Part shown: piece by piece, positions 11,131-24,300 of the stretch | Layout: each line of letters opens with the position of its first letter | How positions within the stretch are numbered: the stretch's first letter is position 1 | Source of the DNA: Pholiota molesta | Lineage: Eukaryota; Basidiomycota; Agaricomycetes; Agaricales; Strophariaceae | DNA length: 64,000 bases | Direction of reading: 5' to 3' | Assembly (NCBI GenBank): GCA_014925825.1 | Contig: JACGCK010000018.1 | Location: 1-64,000 of the forward strand | The notes under the pieces: generated by a model | Seen by the model: the letters and a program-made list of their open reading frames with translations, nothing else | What the model was told of the DNA's origin: nothing | Databases searched by the model: none | Position numbers and translations under genes: made by a program

Positions 11131-11562
11131 TCATGTTTGCGCGCGTTGGCTTCTCCTGCCCTCGCTCTCATCACCTATCATCGATGCATCCTTGACGCAC
11201 GCCAGGCATGGATCGCCCAGATACCTCTCCCACCGGTCAGCCGCCCACAACGCCGTGTGGCTCGCTTCTATCACCGAAGGAAAATGCCACACGTCCCTTC
11301 TACATAGAAACAACACCACAACACAAAACACATCATCTCCTGTTTTCTGGCATTTCGCACACGGGTAGGGTGCCATGTCATCGTTGCGTATCAGGCTTAA
11401 TCTCCCCTCTGCATCCCGCTCCCAGCCCTTCCCAATCGCCTTGATCTCGCAGTTCCCCCATGATGTCATCTCGGCTGGGCCCCTGCCGACCTCCCCCCAC
11501 TCACTCGCTCTTGCGCTGCGTCTGGACAGCTTTCCTCGCAGATCTCGTTCGCTTCCTGCCAT
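11131..11562 (-). CDS. Uncertain hypothetical protein fragment
   Basis: A 143-residue open frame, not recognised. Two stretches look coding: GNCEIKAIGKGWERDAEG...YPCAKCQKTGDD and DVWHFPSVIEASHTALWAADRWERYLGDPCLACVKD, with paired cysteines (CAKC, CLAC) and a Trp-rich spacing. Between them lies sequence ending TTTCTATGTAG that could be an intron, so the true model is probably spliced. No start can be chosen with confidence. Confidence 0.3.
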   Translation of the reverse strand: MAGSERDLRGKLSRRSARASEWGEVGRGPAEMTSWGNCEIKAIGKGWERDAEGRLSLIRNDDMAPYPCAKCQKTGDDVFCVVVLFLCRRDVWHFPSVIEASHTALWAADRWERYLGDPCLACVKDASMIGDESEGRRSQRAQT

Positions 11563-11814
11563 ATTCCCTCCGCTTCATCTGTTCTGCCGGCCACAACAAC
11601 GCCAACCAACCTGCCTGTCACTTTGTCTCGTCTCTTCCGCGGACAGACATTCGGTTTGCACATCATGGAATCAAATGACGGCTCTCCCATCCCAGTGCGT
11701 TCCCACTCGGGGCGTCTCTCTCGGATGGCTATCCTGACATGACGGGGGGCTGCGCTCCCACACACCCAGCCCATGGGAGATGCGAGTGGCAGATCCACCG
11801 CTGGGGGCTAAATT

Positions 11815-12310
11815 AGGACCCCCGAAAGTCCATTCAGACTCAGAGGTATGTTTTGGATTTCGACGGTCGATAGCCGGATTGATTCATTCGATTTTGCTAG
11901 AATTTTGGCCGTATTATCGAAACATGCCGTCAGTAGGTCCATTTTTTTTGGCCGGACGATCGAAACATAGCTAAAATGTTTCCCAGAGTTTTGAAAAGCT
12001 CGAAATTGGCGAAATAAATCTGTGTAGAGCTTACAACCACGCTTCAACAGACCAGTTGGAAGCAAGAAAGTCGGACGGTATGTGGTTCTTCACACTTTTC
12101 TTACGGGTATTTTTCGACGATGGTCGGTTCACAAGGGCTCAGTCCATGGCCGGATTACTGAACAAACCTCCCTTCAATATTCAGTTTTTGGCACATACCT
12201 CACGCCCAAATTGGGCGGTCTTTGGCCGGAATCGAAACATACCTCCGCCTGCGGTGAGCGATTTTTATTCTGACACAAAACATACCTCTCCGTGGACTTT
12301 CGGGGGTCCT
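11815..12310. mobile_element. hAT-like non-autonomous TIR element (496 bp)
   Basis: Left terminus AGGACCCCCGAAAGTCCA and right terminus TGGACTTTCGGGGGTCCT are exact inverted repeats; homology continues inward to AGAGGTATGTTTTG on both sides. Immediately outside are GCTAAATT (11807-11814) and GCTCAATT (12311-12318), an 8-bp target duplication with one mismatch, as made by hAT-type transposases. Internal copies of GAGGTATGTTT and its complement near both ends resemble subterminal transposase-binding motifs. No transposase is encoded, so it would depend on another element. Confidence 0.85.
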
Positions 12311-12318
12311 GCTCAATT

Positions 12319-15300
12319 TCGTCTTCGTCCCATGACTGTGCCGTCCTGCGTGCTAATGTCCGTTGTTCTCCACTTAGAATTAACTGCCCTCGCTCGCCCC
12401 GTTCCCTCCGCTCCGCCTTGGCGATTGTTATCGACGCCCAATGATGCAGTTGCTCCTGCGCGGGCGTGGCACGCGTCCCATCGTTGCACACCGGCGGCGA
12501 TCTTGGCGCGCGAGGGTGAGATGGCGATCACACCGCGCGCAGCGCGACGGCACCCCAGCGACTCCACGCTCCGTGGGCTGTTCGCCGCGCCTAGATCTCT
12601 CCTGCGCATCCGGGTCGCCGCGCCCGTCTGCGCTCACACAGGTGTGTTCTTCGCTCGCGCTTACGCTCGATGGAGCATCTGCGATCTCCGCCGCTCTGCG
12701 TTCGCGCTGCAGGTGCCAGCGCGCTGTATCTCTGCGTGCTGAGGGTGGATGGATAGACACTTCGTATGTATCTGTATCTGTATCACATACGATACGGCTT
12801 CCATTCCATTCTTTCGCGTTTCCTATTCCAGACGGGGGGCGCCTATTTGCCCCATCATCACCTTTTTATTTATTTGGACATGCGTTCGTATTCAGATGGA
12901 TCGTGAGATCCGTGTATGACGACCGCGCCCGGGGGAGATGGGGCTTCTAGCCCGATCCCTGGGTGATGCATCTGTCTGTCCTTATGTTTCGCATGTTTCC
13001 CGACCGTTCCAAGATACATACGGATGTTCAGCGAACACTGCATCCCTTCGATAGAGAATGATTGATGTCAGGAGCAGAGAACGTGCAGGCGTCCTCCCAC
13101 GGAAACTCTATTGAATCAAAAGATGCCTGCGTGGCTAGCCATTGGTAACGGATAGACTTCTGTCGCAGAACAAATGGTGCACCCTTCATGAACGAATGAC
13201 GACCGACACTTTGGCGCTGGATTATTGAACGGTCTGATGAAGCGATTACCCTATATTTGGGTACTTTCCTATCCTGGGCGTGGACACAGCTTTTGTGTGC
13301 GGCGTGTTCGCTGAACTGACTGCTTTCGATCATACAGTGGTCCTCCCCTCGAATGGTGAAGAAAATCCGTTATCGCATATCGCATCGGGCAGGCATCCTC
13401 GCTGGAGTATCCTTCGGTCGGCGAGGCACTCCTCTCCCCGCTCCCCGAGTTTCTGTTCACATCGCGAGCCTTTACGCAACAAAGGGATGAAGCACGAGGG
13501 TGAAGAGCGAGAAGGCCGGCCGCGCATCTGGCGTGATGTACACTGTACAGATGCAGGGGTCATCACGATCGCGGGCGTTGAACCGGTAGGAAGATTCTGC
13601 CAGGAATAGGACAAGGGCACAGATGCCGCGGTTAGCTGTCCGTGCCGCTGGCGCAGACCACTACATACCACGGTCTACTTACAAACGTCGAACATTCCCT
13701 ATGTGTCCGTGTAGCATTAGCGTTTGTCATTCCGTTTTTTCCCTATGCTATTGTATGGCGCCCCGCGAGCCCCCGCGCCATATGTGCATCCGCAGAGCGA
13801 GAGCCGTTACTCAGACTGCTCCCACGTCACGAAAAGGCCCCCAGATTATCCGCGCGCACGGCCGAGGACGCAACGAATCTTGAAAGCGACCGTAATCGCG
13901 GCCCCAGGGCCCTCGATCTTCTGTGACGCCATATGCACATTCACGGCAGAGGCATCACCTTTTCGCCTGCGCTCGACCTGAAACGAACGAACGCCTGTCA
14001 GCGTGTAGTAGGGCACAGATTAAAGGTCTGTCAGCATCGATATCTACGTCCGCATGCTGCACCGCTATCCGTATTGTATACATATCAGTCGAACAGTGAG
14101 ATATTTATCGACGTTGTCGTCGCTACACCCATCTTTATTCATGGGCATGTCCAGGCTTGTCCAGAGTTATTTCCGGAGATCACACCGCACTCTGGAATTC
14201 ATTCCCAGCGCGTCCATCGTCTCGCGTAGTGCAGCGTATTAATAGACTCTTGACCTCAACTATTATTGTTGTCGACGTACCCCTCGGTTACATAGTGTAT
14301 TAAAAGTGGTAATTTCAAATTATTTAAAATAGTTCATTGAACACTGGCGATTAAATTATAGCACGTTAAAATAGATAAACTCGTACTTCTTGATTATGTT
14401 GATACATACCGTAAAATATATGTACGCCTACAATACGCGCATTGTAATATCACTCGCCCATTGCATATGATGGGAAATAAAATGTAGGCGGTAGGCGGTT
14501 TCTTGGCATGGGCGCTTTACGTACCTCAATCGCATGGCCTGCTGTATTCGAGCTTGTGGTGTGGAATGTCTATTGGAGCAGACAGATCAAGCAGTGTGCG
14601 CTGAAGTGGTACACTGGTATACGCTCAGATTGCTGGAACTTGCCGTGCCTCGACTTTAACCTTAGTCCAGTGATGCACCGCATTGTGACGAGAACATTCG
14701 TCCCATGCAAAGTCATCTTGATTTGCAAATATTGCGGATGTCGCGGATGCCCATAGTCCTAACCGCCAGATTTCCAACATATGGTCGTAACACGACGCGC
14801 CGTTACAATAATATATTGTAACGTACATCAGCCTCGTGGTACTGAAGAAGTTGTTAACATGGCCCTTTATACGATTATAGGTTAGTCAATATCTGTTTGA
14901 AATCGATCAATAGAGAAAAACCTTAACCTGCATCCGACGCGACCGATATAGAAGCTTCATATGTGAATGATACAAGAATATGCGAATGCGGTAGGTCCAA
15001 TCGGCACTATCTTTGTCCGTTCTGTCCGATATACCTAGCGTCTCTGCGGCCCTAATGCAGCCGCGAGGCTTGCGACTTGCATCTTGCGCTGTGTATGCAC
15101 TTAACTAGGCCTAGGGGGATCTAGTGAACGGCCATCCGTTCATCCGTGCATCCGTTCACGGAGAATACTTCTCATCTCTTCACCTTCAGGTGATCACCAA
15201 CAAATTGGTACCGAGGGCACAACATGCTTCCGACCGAGGTAAGACAGTGGCGGATCGAAGCGCCTCTGGTCCCAATCCTTACACTTTCTCGTCTTATTCT

Positions 15301-18300
15301 ATTCTAACAGGCTATATATTGTTTGATCCAGGCTTTTTAAACCATGCCCAGAAAAATCCAGCCATACGATATAGCCGTATTATTATTATAGCGCCCAAAT
15401 TTGAGAAAGAATCCCTTTGAATTGATCTAAGAAGCACCACGATTCGGCTCCGGAGTCCGCAGGGTTCAGCGATTTCTTCGCCCACATTGCATCCGCCATC
15501 GTTGTATGTCAAAAATAGCTCGCCATGAGTCTACGCACCGAGGCGCACCATTACCTCCATGATTTCCTCTTTGGGGTACATAAAGTCGTGGACCTCCACG
15601 GTCTTTGTGTGCCGAGTATAGCATCCATATCTTTCTCAACTATCTAAGATGGGGTATATGGCTTACCAACTCGAAAATAATACAATGCCTTAAGTCCCAC
15701 TGCGTCTTGGTCATCACGCTGAATGACATTGCGGATATAGGCTGGAAAATACAAATTCCTGCCGTCATGCGCAGATTGTGGATTCATTTTGATAGTATGA
15801 ACTCGGTTCTTTGAATGTGAATTGTATTACCGATTCCATGCAAGTACGTTAGAACTACAGACTTAATATCAGATAACACACGTATCAGATAACACACGGA
15901 GCCGTGTTCGATATTCTTCGCCAAGTTAATGTGATATGTTGTTCAGAGGACGACCGGACCATGTGTTCAATCTACGCAACATTAAATAACTCAAATCAGC
16001 ACGCGCCAAGCTTAAGTTACCATGTCAAGATACATCCTGCCGTCGAGACTTGGGTAGGAAGTAGTTGAACGATTGAATTAGCTTTCCACCACAGAAATTG
16101 CACACCCCTTAACATAGCAAACGATATCGTTCCACTCAAGCCAGAGCAACGACGGGAACACATTTACGCGCAGAGTCCCTTATAAGTTTGATCACATACA
16201 GATCGCACGATGGTAAAATTTAATACATATATAACCGATCGAAGACAAAGGTTTTAAATATTATTCATCCAGAATTCGAACCAATACAGAACTAATTTGG
16301 AGTGTTAACCTTCGTTAAGCATTGTAGCGTTCTGGTATTCATTGCTTGGGATTATATTGGTACGATTAAATTTGTTCTATAATAATCAAGCGCCTCCGTA
16401 CTTGCTCTAATAATTACTCGATCAATGGCTAATGCAAAGCGTAAAAACAAGCTCGATTATACTGCCTGCCACGGAAATATACTCGTCAGCATATACCATG
16501 CGATGCATATCCAGACCATATCTCCACTCTTCTTTTGGTAAAAAGTGGGAGAAGTAAATTCTGTGCCGACACAGCCTTGTCGCTCATCAACCAATGGTGA
16601 AACGGACGACCCAGTGAGTCGAGAACTTCTTTTGGGTAGCGCTAACTCCCATCTTACCATAGATCTCACGAGAATATCTACCTTGTGTACGCCTGGAATG
16701 GAACGTGCCTGGATATAATTGTACTCAGTGGAAGTATCTGATTACATACCAAGTGATAAAGAAGAATCGGGCTTCATGGTTTGGCTTCCAAACATCTGCT
16801 GGATTCCCTCTCTGCACAGAATCACAGCAAACGATAATACATTTCTTTCGCAGTATACTTTAACCTTTTGAATCACGCTCTAAGCCAAATAACCTGATAA
16901 CTAGATGACGGTAGGGAACATCCCTAGTCCTTCGAAGGAGGGAGATATATAATATGACGCAACTTACTGCCACTATTGGAGATCGTTCATACCGATTGTC
17001 AGTAGCTCAAACTAGGTTAGGAGCTTCCAAAGAATACGGTAAGAACCCATGACCTTGAGCAAGAACGGTGGCGTTCAGTCATGTTATATGGCTTATCGCT
17101 GTGGAAGTGAGAGAATGGTTTAATCAAATCCTCACGACCCAGATCGCTGCTGCGCTTCTCTATCGTGGGTGGTCTTTATCCAATTTAATGCATAGACATG
17201 ACATCGTCCGTAATACTCATGAGGCATGGCTAGCGCGACGGAGTCGTACATTTTTTAACGAAGCTCATTTTACGCTCAGACACAACACATTCAAGTTGCA
17301 AGGCGCTAGGACATTAAAACATACAGGACAATGCATTTGAAACGGCGTATGATATCATAGAAATTCTGAAGACTTCACAGGCGCTCAATTTCCGGCTGAA
17401 CTTCTCCTTCTGACGCTTAGACAATACGCCAGTTAATGAACCATATTGCGACACGGTGCACCGAGTAAATCCTTCGGCCATGGATCAACCAACACAATAC
17501 CGGCGTTATCGAACATCGTCCGGAATGAATCGATGACTCCTATATGAGAGAACATATCCATTCGATCACAGGTTGGAACTTCATGGGACAATTGACTGTG
17601 CGGCGCTGGGGCTTGCGAATGACTAAGAATCAAATAGCTACATAGCCTTCAAAGTTCATGCTGAGTGGAGAAATCTCACCCGGGTCATGGATGTTGAGGT
17701 AGCCTCTTTCATTGACGAACCTAATAGCCGACCAGGTCCTCAGAAATGCATGCCTCTGTGAAGCAGATAGCAATAGCAGGGACAAAGAACTACATGAACG
17801 CAGCGTTGAATGTGGTGCTGCAGCCTCCCAGAACATGTCAAGGACATGGCGATCGGTTGTTCATTGGAGAATATTTAGCCGAACGCGTTTTGTGTGAATG
17901 AGAATCGACCGAATTGATGTTTCGTATTCCCTTGTCCGCCGAGGTTTTGTCGTTCCATAAGCAAGATGGAGGACAGTTCTCATGCGAGTACGGCGCTGGT
18001 CTTATTATTTAAGTGAGTTTGCCAACGTATCAATTACGCATGCATGACTCGAGAGGAGGTAAGGGTCTCTCTTTTCGGCTGAGCACTGATTCAAGCAGAG
18101 ACGACGAGGTTCAACCGATCACCATCGGAAGCGCATGAACATTCAACCTTCCTCCTCGCCGCCCACGGAATCTGAATGTTGGACACTAAACTGCTATTCA
18201 ACATCCTAAATAAGTACAAGCAACGACGACAAACAGCTCATAGCGAAACTCCCTTTCACTTGATTGGTGAATAAACCCAGACAGGATCACAAACTTCGTC

Positions 18301-18436
18301 GAAGGAAACGAGAGAACGAAGATTGAACGCAAACGACAGTAAATTTGCAATACTGAAGGACTCCTATCGATCGATCGGGCGACGGCCAAGGTTACGAGAA
18401 AATTTCCGACAGTTGGAGATTCAACCTCTTGTCCTA
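12319..18436. other. Gene-poor stretch
   Basis: 12.3-13.6 kb is GC-rich with overlapping open frames on both strands and no recognisable domain. 14.2-18.4 kb is AT-rich with only short open frames and no convincing exon chain. A short self-complementary cluster of GAACGG and CCGTTCA lies near 15124-15160. Nothing else can be supported. Confidence 0.45.
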
Positions 18437-18589
18437 TTGCCTCCCAGCCTTCTTCCTATCCACCTTCACTACGACCGCAACCAGTTTACCCGGACCTCCA
18501 GCCCCGTCCTTCGGAATCCCCACATGATCCACTTTGGCCGATGTAGATCCGCAACGGCGCAGGATCGCGAAGTCGACCGGGAGCTTCAT
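18437..18589 (-). CDS. Possible terminal exon, unknown product
   Basis: A 51-codon minus-strand frame reads MKLPVDFAILRRCGSTSAKV and ends in GPGKLVAVVVKVDRKKAGRQ before a TAG. The composition looks like a genuine basic protein tail, but no upstream exons could be assembled and the family is not recognised. Confidence 0.25.
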
Positions 18590-18599
18590 GTTGCGCTAC

Positions 18600-19930
18600 C
18601 AGAATGAGCGTCAGCATTGGGTTTAAGCACCTATGTAAGTGCGTGGGCATCCCTACCAACGAGATTCTGCGAGCAGTAGAGTACGCACAGACACCGGCCG
18701 CGGTGGTGGCCAATGAATAAGCAGACAAACGAGCAGTGCTCGTTCGTCCTCGTAGCCGCTGGGAGAAAACTGGAGGAGGCGGCCATACCACCGCGGTGTT
18801 GAAAGCGGCGGCGACCGAGCAGCGCTTGTTCGTCGTCGTTGTCCTGTAGGTGGGTGAGATAGCCATGTGGGTGGTCGGAGGTGATGGGGCGCAATGCAAG
18901 CGCACGTCGTTACCCGAAATTGAGACGACGCCGGCGGTGGTTGTCGACGTAGCGCGGGCGCTAGCGCCGACTTGCTGTGATTCCCAGTCAGTGAAGTGAG
19001 CGGATGACTGGTTTTCTTTCGACTTCACAAGTTTTACCCAAATCTGGTACCATATCACTGTTCAGAAGACGTGCTCAGAATCGTGGAGACGAATTCAAGA
19101 CGTCTGAGTCCGACGATGAAACTTCAGAGCATTAAGGCGAGGTCGCAACAATACAACAGATTTTCGACATACCGATTTAAAGCCGAAGCGAAAAACTCTC
19201 TGCAGAGATGCGGCGTCGCTCATGGAAGGCCACCGCGCATCTCACCCAAGACAGGCGATCTTCGGAGGTGATTGAGGTCGTTTGAGTTGAGGAGATCAAG
19301 TCAGGTGGAAAGACACCGGATTCGAACCTAATCAGAAGGAATAGAGCGTTCAGTAAGTAAGTAGGCGACATTTGAACAGGGGGTCCACGGAATAGCTGAC
19401 CTATGGCACATGACACCTTTCTGTGCTTATGATTTGTGAACGGCGAGGGTGACGAACAGACTTGGCGGAAAGAGCTGGCATTCGCGCCTGCAAGATTCGA
19501 CCGGTCGTCATTGTCGCAATAGTGGCCTCATGGGTGATAGCGAGCTGCAGCATAGGGAAACGTTTATGATATAGATATGTGTGCTCGAGATTTGTAATAC
19601 GAGATAGGTGCAATAACCAACACCTCCAGCGTTCGCTGGCGCTACAATTGATATATTGAACTCAGGAAATCGTGCGATTTGTTTATCTGACTCACCGATA
19701 ATTTGCGTTTCGTCCTCGCTCAAGCGCTCACATATCGTAGAACCGAGAACTTCTGTAGGAGGGGAGCAAGGTGTATGTCGTTGAAGTGTCGCCTCAGGCA
19801 GGCCTAAGGCTTAAGCCAAACTTCAGCATCGTGTGAACCACCACGTGGATGACGTCACGGGTCCGCAGTAGTGCGCAGCTTCCAAGCTTTCGCCAAGGCT
19901 GACCGTTCGAACCCTCTGCAAACCACCATC
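18600..19930. other. No supported gene
   Basis: Open frames such as 18486-19058 (minus) are Thr/Ala-rich without motif. The plus strand between 18640 and 18990 has a few coding-like fragments interrupted by stops. The last part is upstream of the RCR-like gene; no TATA box stands out. Confidence 0.4.
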
Positions 19931-20696
19931 ATGAATAAAGCGCTGGCCTCCGTATTCATCATATCTTCCTCGTTAGTTCAACCTAGTTATGCACAATTCA
20001 CTCGCCAACGAACAGTGGGATCACCGGGAAGAATCATTGCAGGAATTATTGTTGGTACGCATTTCAAGTTTCCCCAAATTCCCAATCGTTCGAAGGGTAT
20101 TCACGACTTCGTCTTCTCAGCTGTCCTTATTGCCTTCTTCTTGTTATGTTTCTGCATTATGATGCGCCGTCGACGTACTGGGAGATTGATGGCTGTAGGG
20201 CCTAGCGGTGGCGGATTCATGCAGCCTGGTCCAAAACCACTGTTCGGCGGTCCATGGGGACGATCGAACGCCGGTTATAACGGCCAAAACACACCTATGG
20301 GCCCATATCCTAACCAGGGTTCGAATTATTACCACCAGAATGGCGCCCAGCCCCAATGGCAGGCACCCTATGACTCTGAATACCCTGGTCCAAACGATCC
20401 CGCACCACCGCCTTCGTATGGCCAAGATGCGGAATACGGGCGTCAATTCAACCCAGTACGCGATTCCTTCTTCATGATATTTTGACTCTAAACGACTTTG
20501 TTCGTTCTCAGCCGCCAGGACCACCGCCACAACAGAGTAGTAACCAAAGTCCTTACGCCCCGGTACGTTGCTACTCCAATTTATATTCGACGTTTGTGAT
20601 CATTCATATTGATTACCTGGAAATTTACAGCCACTGGGACCTCCGCCTGCTGCACATACGACTGGAAAAGATAACCAATTCTACGGCGGCTTCTAA
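19931..20696 (+). CDS. RCR-like single-pass membrane protein A
   Basis: Small secretory-pathway membrane protein resembling the Rcr (chitin synthesis regulation / Congo red resistance) family; that link is by layout only. Four exons, 19931-20054, 20121-20455, 20512-20562 and 20631-20696, with GT-AG introns, give 191 residues. Order: N-terminal signal-like segment MNKALASVFIISSSLVQPSYA, a short lumenal part, one membrane segment (IIAGIIV joined to AVLIAFFLLCFCIMM), a basic stop-transfer RRRRTGR, then a cytosolic tail rich in Gly, Pro, Asn, Tyr with a PY-type PPPSYGQ and a terminal NQFYGGF. PY motifs bind Rsp5-type ubiquitin ligases in this family. Exon sizes 1 and 3 are identical in the paralogue at 34.6 kb. 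Confidence 0.75.
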
Positions 20697-23600
20697 CCTT
20701 AATCAGTCACCCATTTACGCTCATTCTCGTGGACATTACCCTATCGTGTATCCTTACCCATTACCGATTGTTTTCTGTATTCCATTTTGTAGACAATTTC
20801 TGCTATGCATACGAGTATTGTAGCCTTCGTTTCCGAGTTCTGATAAACCATTGTAAGATTTATGTTGATTTGTTCTAGTAGTATAAAATACAGCTCTGAC
20901 GCTCTTCACGTACGCAAGTAGCGTGCCCCTGAGCATTTGTCATAAAGGTTCAGCGTTCTGCCTCCTCGATGCTCATAGCCTATCAATAAATTCGAAGTGT
21001 AGTAGATTTAAATGATAACATTGACACATACGAACCATTACCATCTCGCGAAGAGGGGGATTGGGTTCTAAAGCTAACTGAAAAATCTGAACGCTACATT
21101 TCGAATATTGAATTTATTTCGCCCGTTACTGCCTTCAAATGAGTTCGTTTCAATCGTCTCATCTGCACTCTCATATAACGCAGAAACTGACTCTCCACTC
21201 ATTTCTTGACCACTCATCCTACCAGATCCCCCATCTATTCAGTAATCCGCTCGAAGGGTGTAAACGTACAATGACTAAAGGAAACACACATGTCGAAGTA
21301 ACGTTACTACTTCACTTCTCAATGACTCCATCTTCTCCGTTAGTCTCCGAGGACATGTCTCAGCGCTGAAAGTCAACGGTACGTACTCGTCGCTCTTCAG
21401 CGGATTTACATGCTTCGGAGGAAGACCTTGACCTTTACATACTGCGGAGTGCGGACGAGAAGTATAATTCGGAGCGGCGGATAATGGTTAATATGTGGAA
21501 TTGTTTTGCGAGTTCAACCCTACCTCATCATCCTGCGATATAGGAGGACAGCGGTGCGAGTTCGAACGCACATGTGCCCACAGGCATAGTGTTTATCTTT
21601 GATCTCTGATATTACGGCCGCCACCCTCCATATTTCATCCACACCCCTGTGATAGTTTACACGATAGATAATGTTGCGTGGGCATGTCTAACATGTGGTA
21701 ATTTGTGAAATTTTATCAGTTTTTTGTCACAGACTATCGATAGTTCTCATAGAATCATCTTGCTGGACGTCCAGTACGAACCTTATGGGCAATTTAAACT
21801 AAAGCTGGTCTTTACAAACCCGCGACCGATCAGAAGGAATTTTTGGAGTATATGAAATAAATCATATCCAACGCAACAAAATTAAACTTGCGGCCGTGAA
21901 AAACAAACGAAAATGAAGCTTAAGTACGCATTCAGAGAGCGTTTGCAAGCTAGCGCTGACGCCACACGAAGTATCTTCGCAGTCACATCACCATTTGTCG
22001 TGTCTTCTGAATCTATGGAAATGATGTTCGTTCTATATTACGACATAAGGTTCCGTTGTATGAATCGGCGGAGAAAACAAAGTTTGGTAGCGGATGAAGG
22101 TGAGTAATAAGAGGTTCTTAAGGGCGTAGTAATGGCCGCGGATGATTAACGTCAAAACCCGACGACTATGATTTATCGCGCAGATACACCAAGCTATCAA
22201 GGACAGCACCACGAAAGTCTACGCCGCGAAGCATAGGCTTAGATTTGCCTGATTCGATCTTCACATCTTTTGTTTCATTTTCCTGCGTCAAAATGATGAG
22301 CGTTAGCATTCAGTGACCCAAAGCGTGCATGCTGCACTTTGTTCACTGAATGGAGTTGATTCATGGGAAATCCATCATGTCCTCACCACGTCACCCAGAA
22401 AAACGCATGTAACAGATGCTCGTAAGTATGTATACGGATGAATATCATTCAAGCCAATGTGTTACTATGACCCATGTAGGAACGTAGGGCATTCTGCTGC
22501 GGAACATGGGCGCGGATATTTTGTGAGTGAATCATCACGCCTTCGGCAGACATGGTCATTAAGCAACCCGACAAAGTGGTGAGTAAATTCGTCATGACTT
22601 ACCGGATACTCAGCCCATACCCAGCGGTTGGACCGAACAGGTATGCTGCACTTAAATTGCCCACGGTAAGGGATACGAACATATTCTGTGCCGTTCTACA
22701 TGTAGGACTGACACACTCAATTCGCATGGCTAGGTTAATTTTGGGTATAAAAATCCACCAATTAGGAACGAGGGAACTTGCATTCCTGACGAGCTATATA
22801 TGGCAACAACGAACCAGGCTCTAACTCCGCGACGCACTGACCGCCACTTGGATTTTTAACCTAGGAGCTGAATACAGCAATAATCTTTTATGTACTTACG
22901 AGAAGCGTACGCGAACGAAGAGAATCATTGGACTCAGAAGTAATAGAATAGAATTGAGCTCAACGAAATTGGGACGTCAGTGGGACAAGTACAGAGAAGT
23001 CTATAAAAGGAACCTCTTGATTCAGACAAATAATCCCTTACCGCACGCCCCAGGATACTTATTCATCTACATCGCATGTAGTGGGCCTACTGACTGAAAG
23101 GTTGGGATGTCGGAGAAATTGTTACAGCTGGCATGCTAGGCATCTTCCACTCGAAAGTTGCATAAGAACTAGGTCTGAACGCTCGACATTTAGTATGGAA
23201 TGGTTACCTACAACTTGCAGAGTCATAATACGTCTACATAGATCAGACTCCAGTATGCAGCTACGACATCCGATTCGTTATGCGCCGGGCTGCTTCTATC
23301 ACCAATTCTTCTCGTTGATTTGCTTCGTCTCCGCGTTGACGCCATCGGGCTATCGGGGCCTCACCAGGACCGAAGACATATGTCGATGGAGGCCTCACAT
23401 GTCACATACGCTTTAATGGACATACGTATCCATTCGAGCGGAAGTCGTGAACCGAGGTGCCGTTCTTTTTACTCGTGAATATCGTGTGAAATTCATTCAT
23501 CAGCGGCTCAAATATTCCCAACGCAATGTCTGTTCCGCCCGACTGGATAATCATAGATTAGGGCTTGTATAAAAGGCGTCCTCCAAGGATCACAGATCAG

Positions 23601-24300
23601 CGCAGCCAGCAGCAAGTCAGTTGATGCCTTCGTATCTGACGCGGTAGAGTTTGGAGTAAAGTCGCACCCCAGCTAGGTCTGGAGAGCACGTATTTCGAGT
23701 GGATGTTCCATAGGACCATGTCAAAATGCAGGCGCAAATTTGATAACGATTTGAATTATTTCAACCAGCACGATCGGCATGGAGAGCATCCAGCTTTGCA
23801 ATCGGAATAGTTTGAAGAAGAATGGGGATGTATTCTCAATGGGTCATGGACGGTCGGGGCGAAGAAAACGAAAGAGCTCAATAGGTTATTGCATATACGC
23901 AAGTCCTTTCCGCTAAAATACCAGATTCGAGGATACTTGAGTCGATTACAGCATGCTTTCTTTCGAATACGTGAAATAATTCATTAAGCTATAGATAGAC
24001 CACGACATGGAAGAGTTGGAAGCTGTGAAAAGCTCTCATGCTCGTTAATTTTACATCTGGTTTACGGTCAGGGAAATGCTACTTTCATACTGGATTCATA
24101 ATCAAATTCTTAGAGTTCGCATTTCCCGGAAATAACATACGCGAAACGCGAAATACAGGCCTCACCTTCACGCCCGCACGTCAGAAAATATAGGAAATAT
24201 CTTCGTTTACGGGCATCATCAGTACATAAAAATCAGGCAACATTAACCCCCCCAGCCAGGGCCCAGGCATCGCCCTGATTCACAGGCACGTCCACTTCTC
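20697..24300. other. Gene desert, AT-rich
   Basis: No supported coding region. Two TATA-like boxes, CTATAAAAGG near 23001 and GTATAAAAGG near 23568, have no recognisable gene downstream. A possible two-exon mini-frame near 22365-22530 (MGNPSCPHHVTQKNACNRCS, split by a GTAAGT...CATGTAG intron) is too short to judge. Confidence 0.4.

Noticed and set aside
12056..12742. 228-residue frame spanning the right end of the hAT-like element
   Set aside because: It runs across the transposon boundary at 12310, so it cannot be an ancestral gene, and it has no motif.
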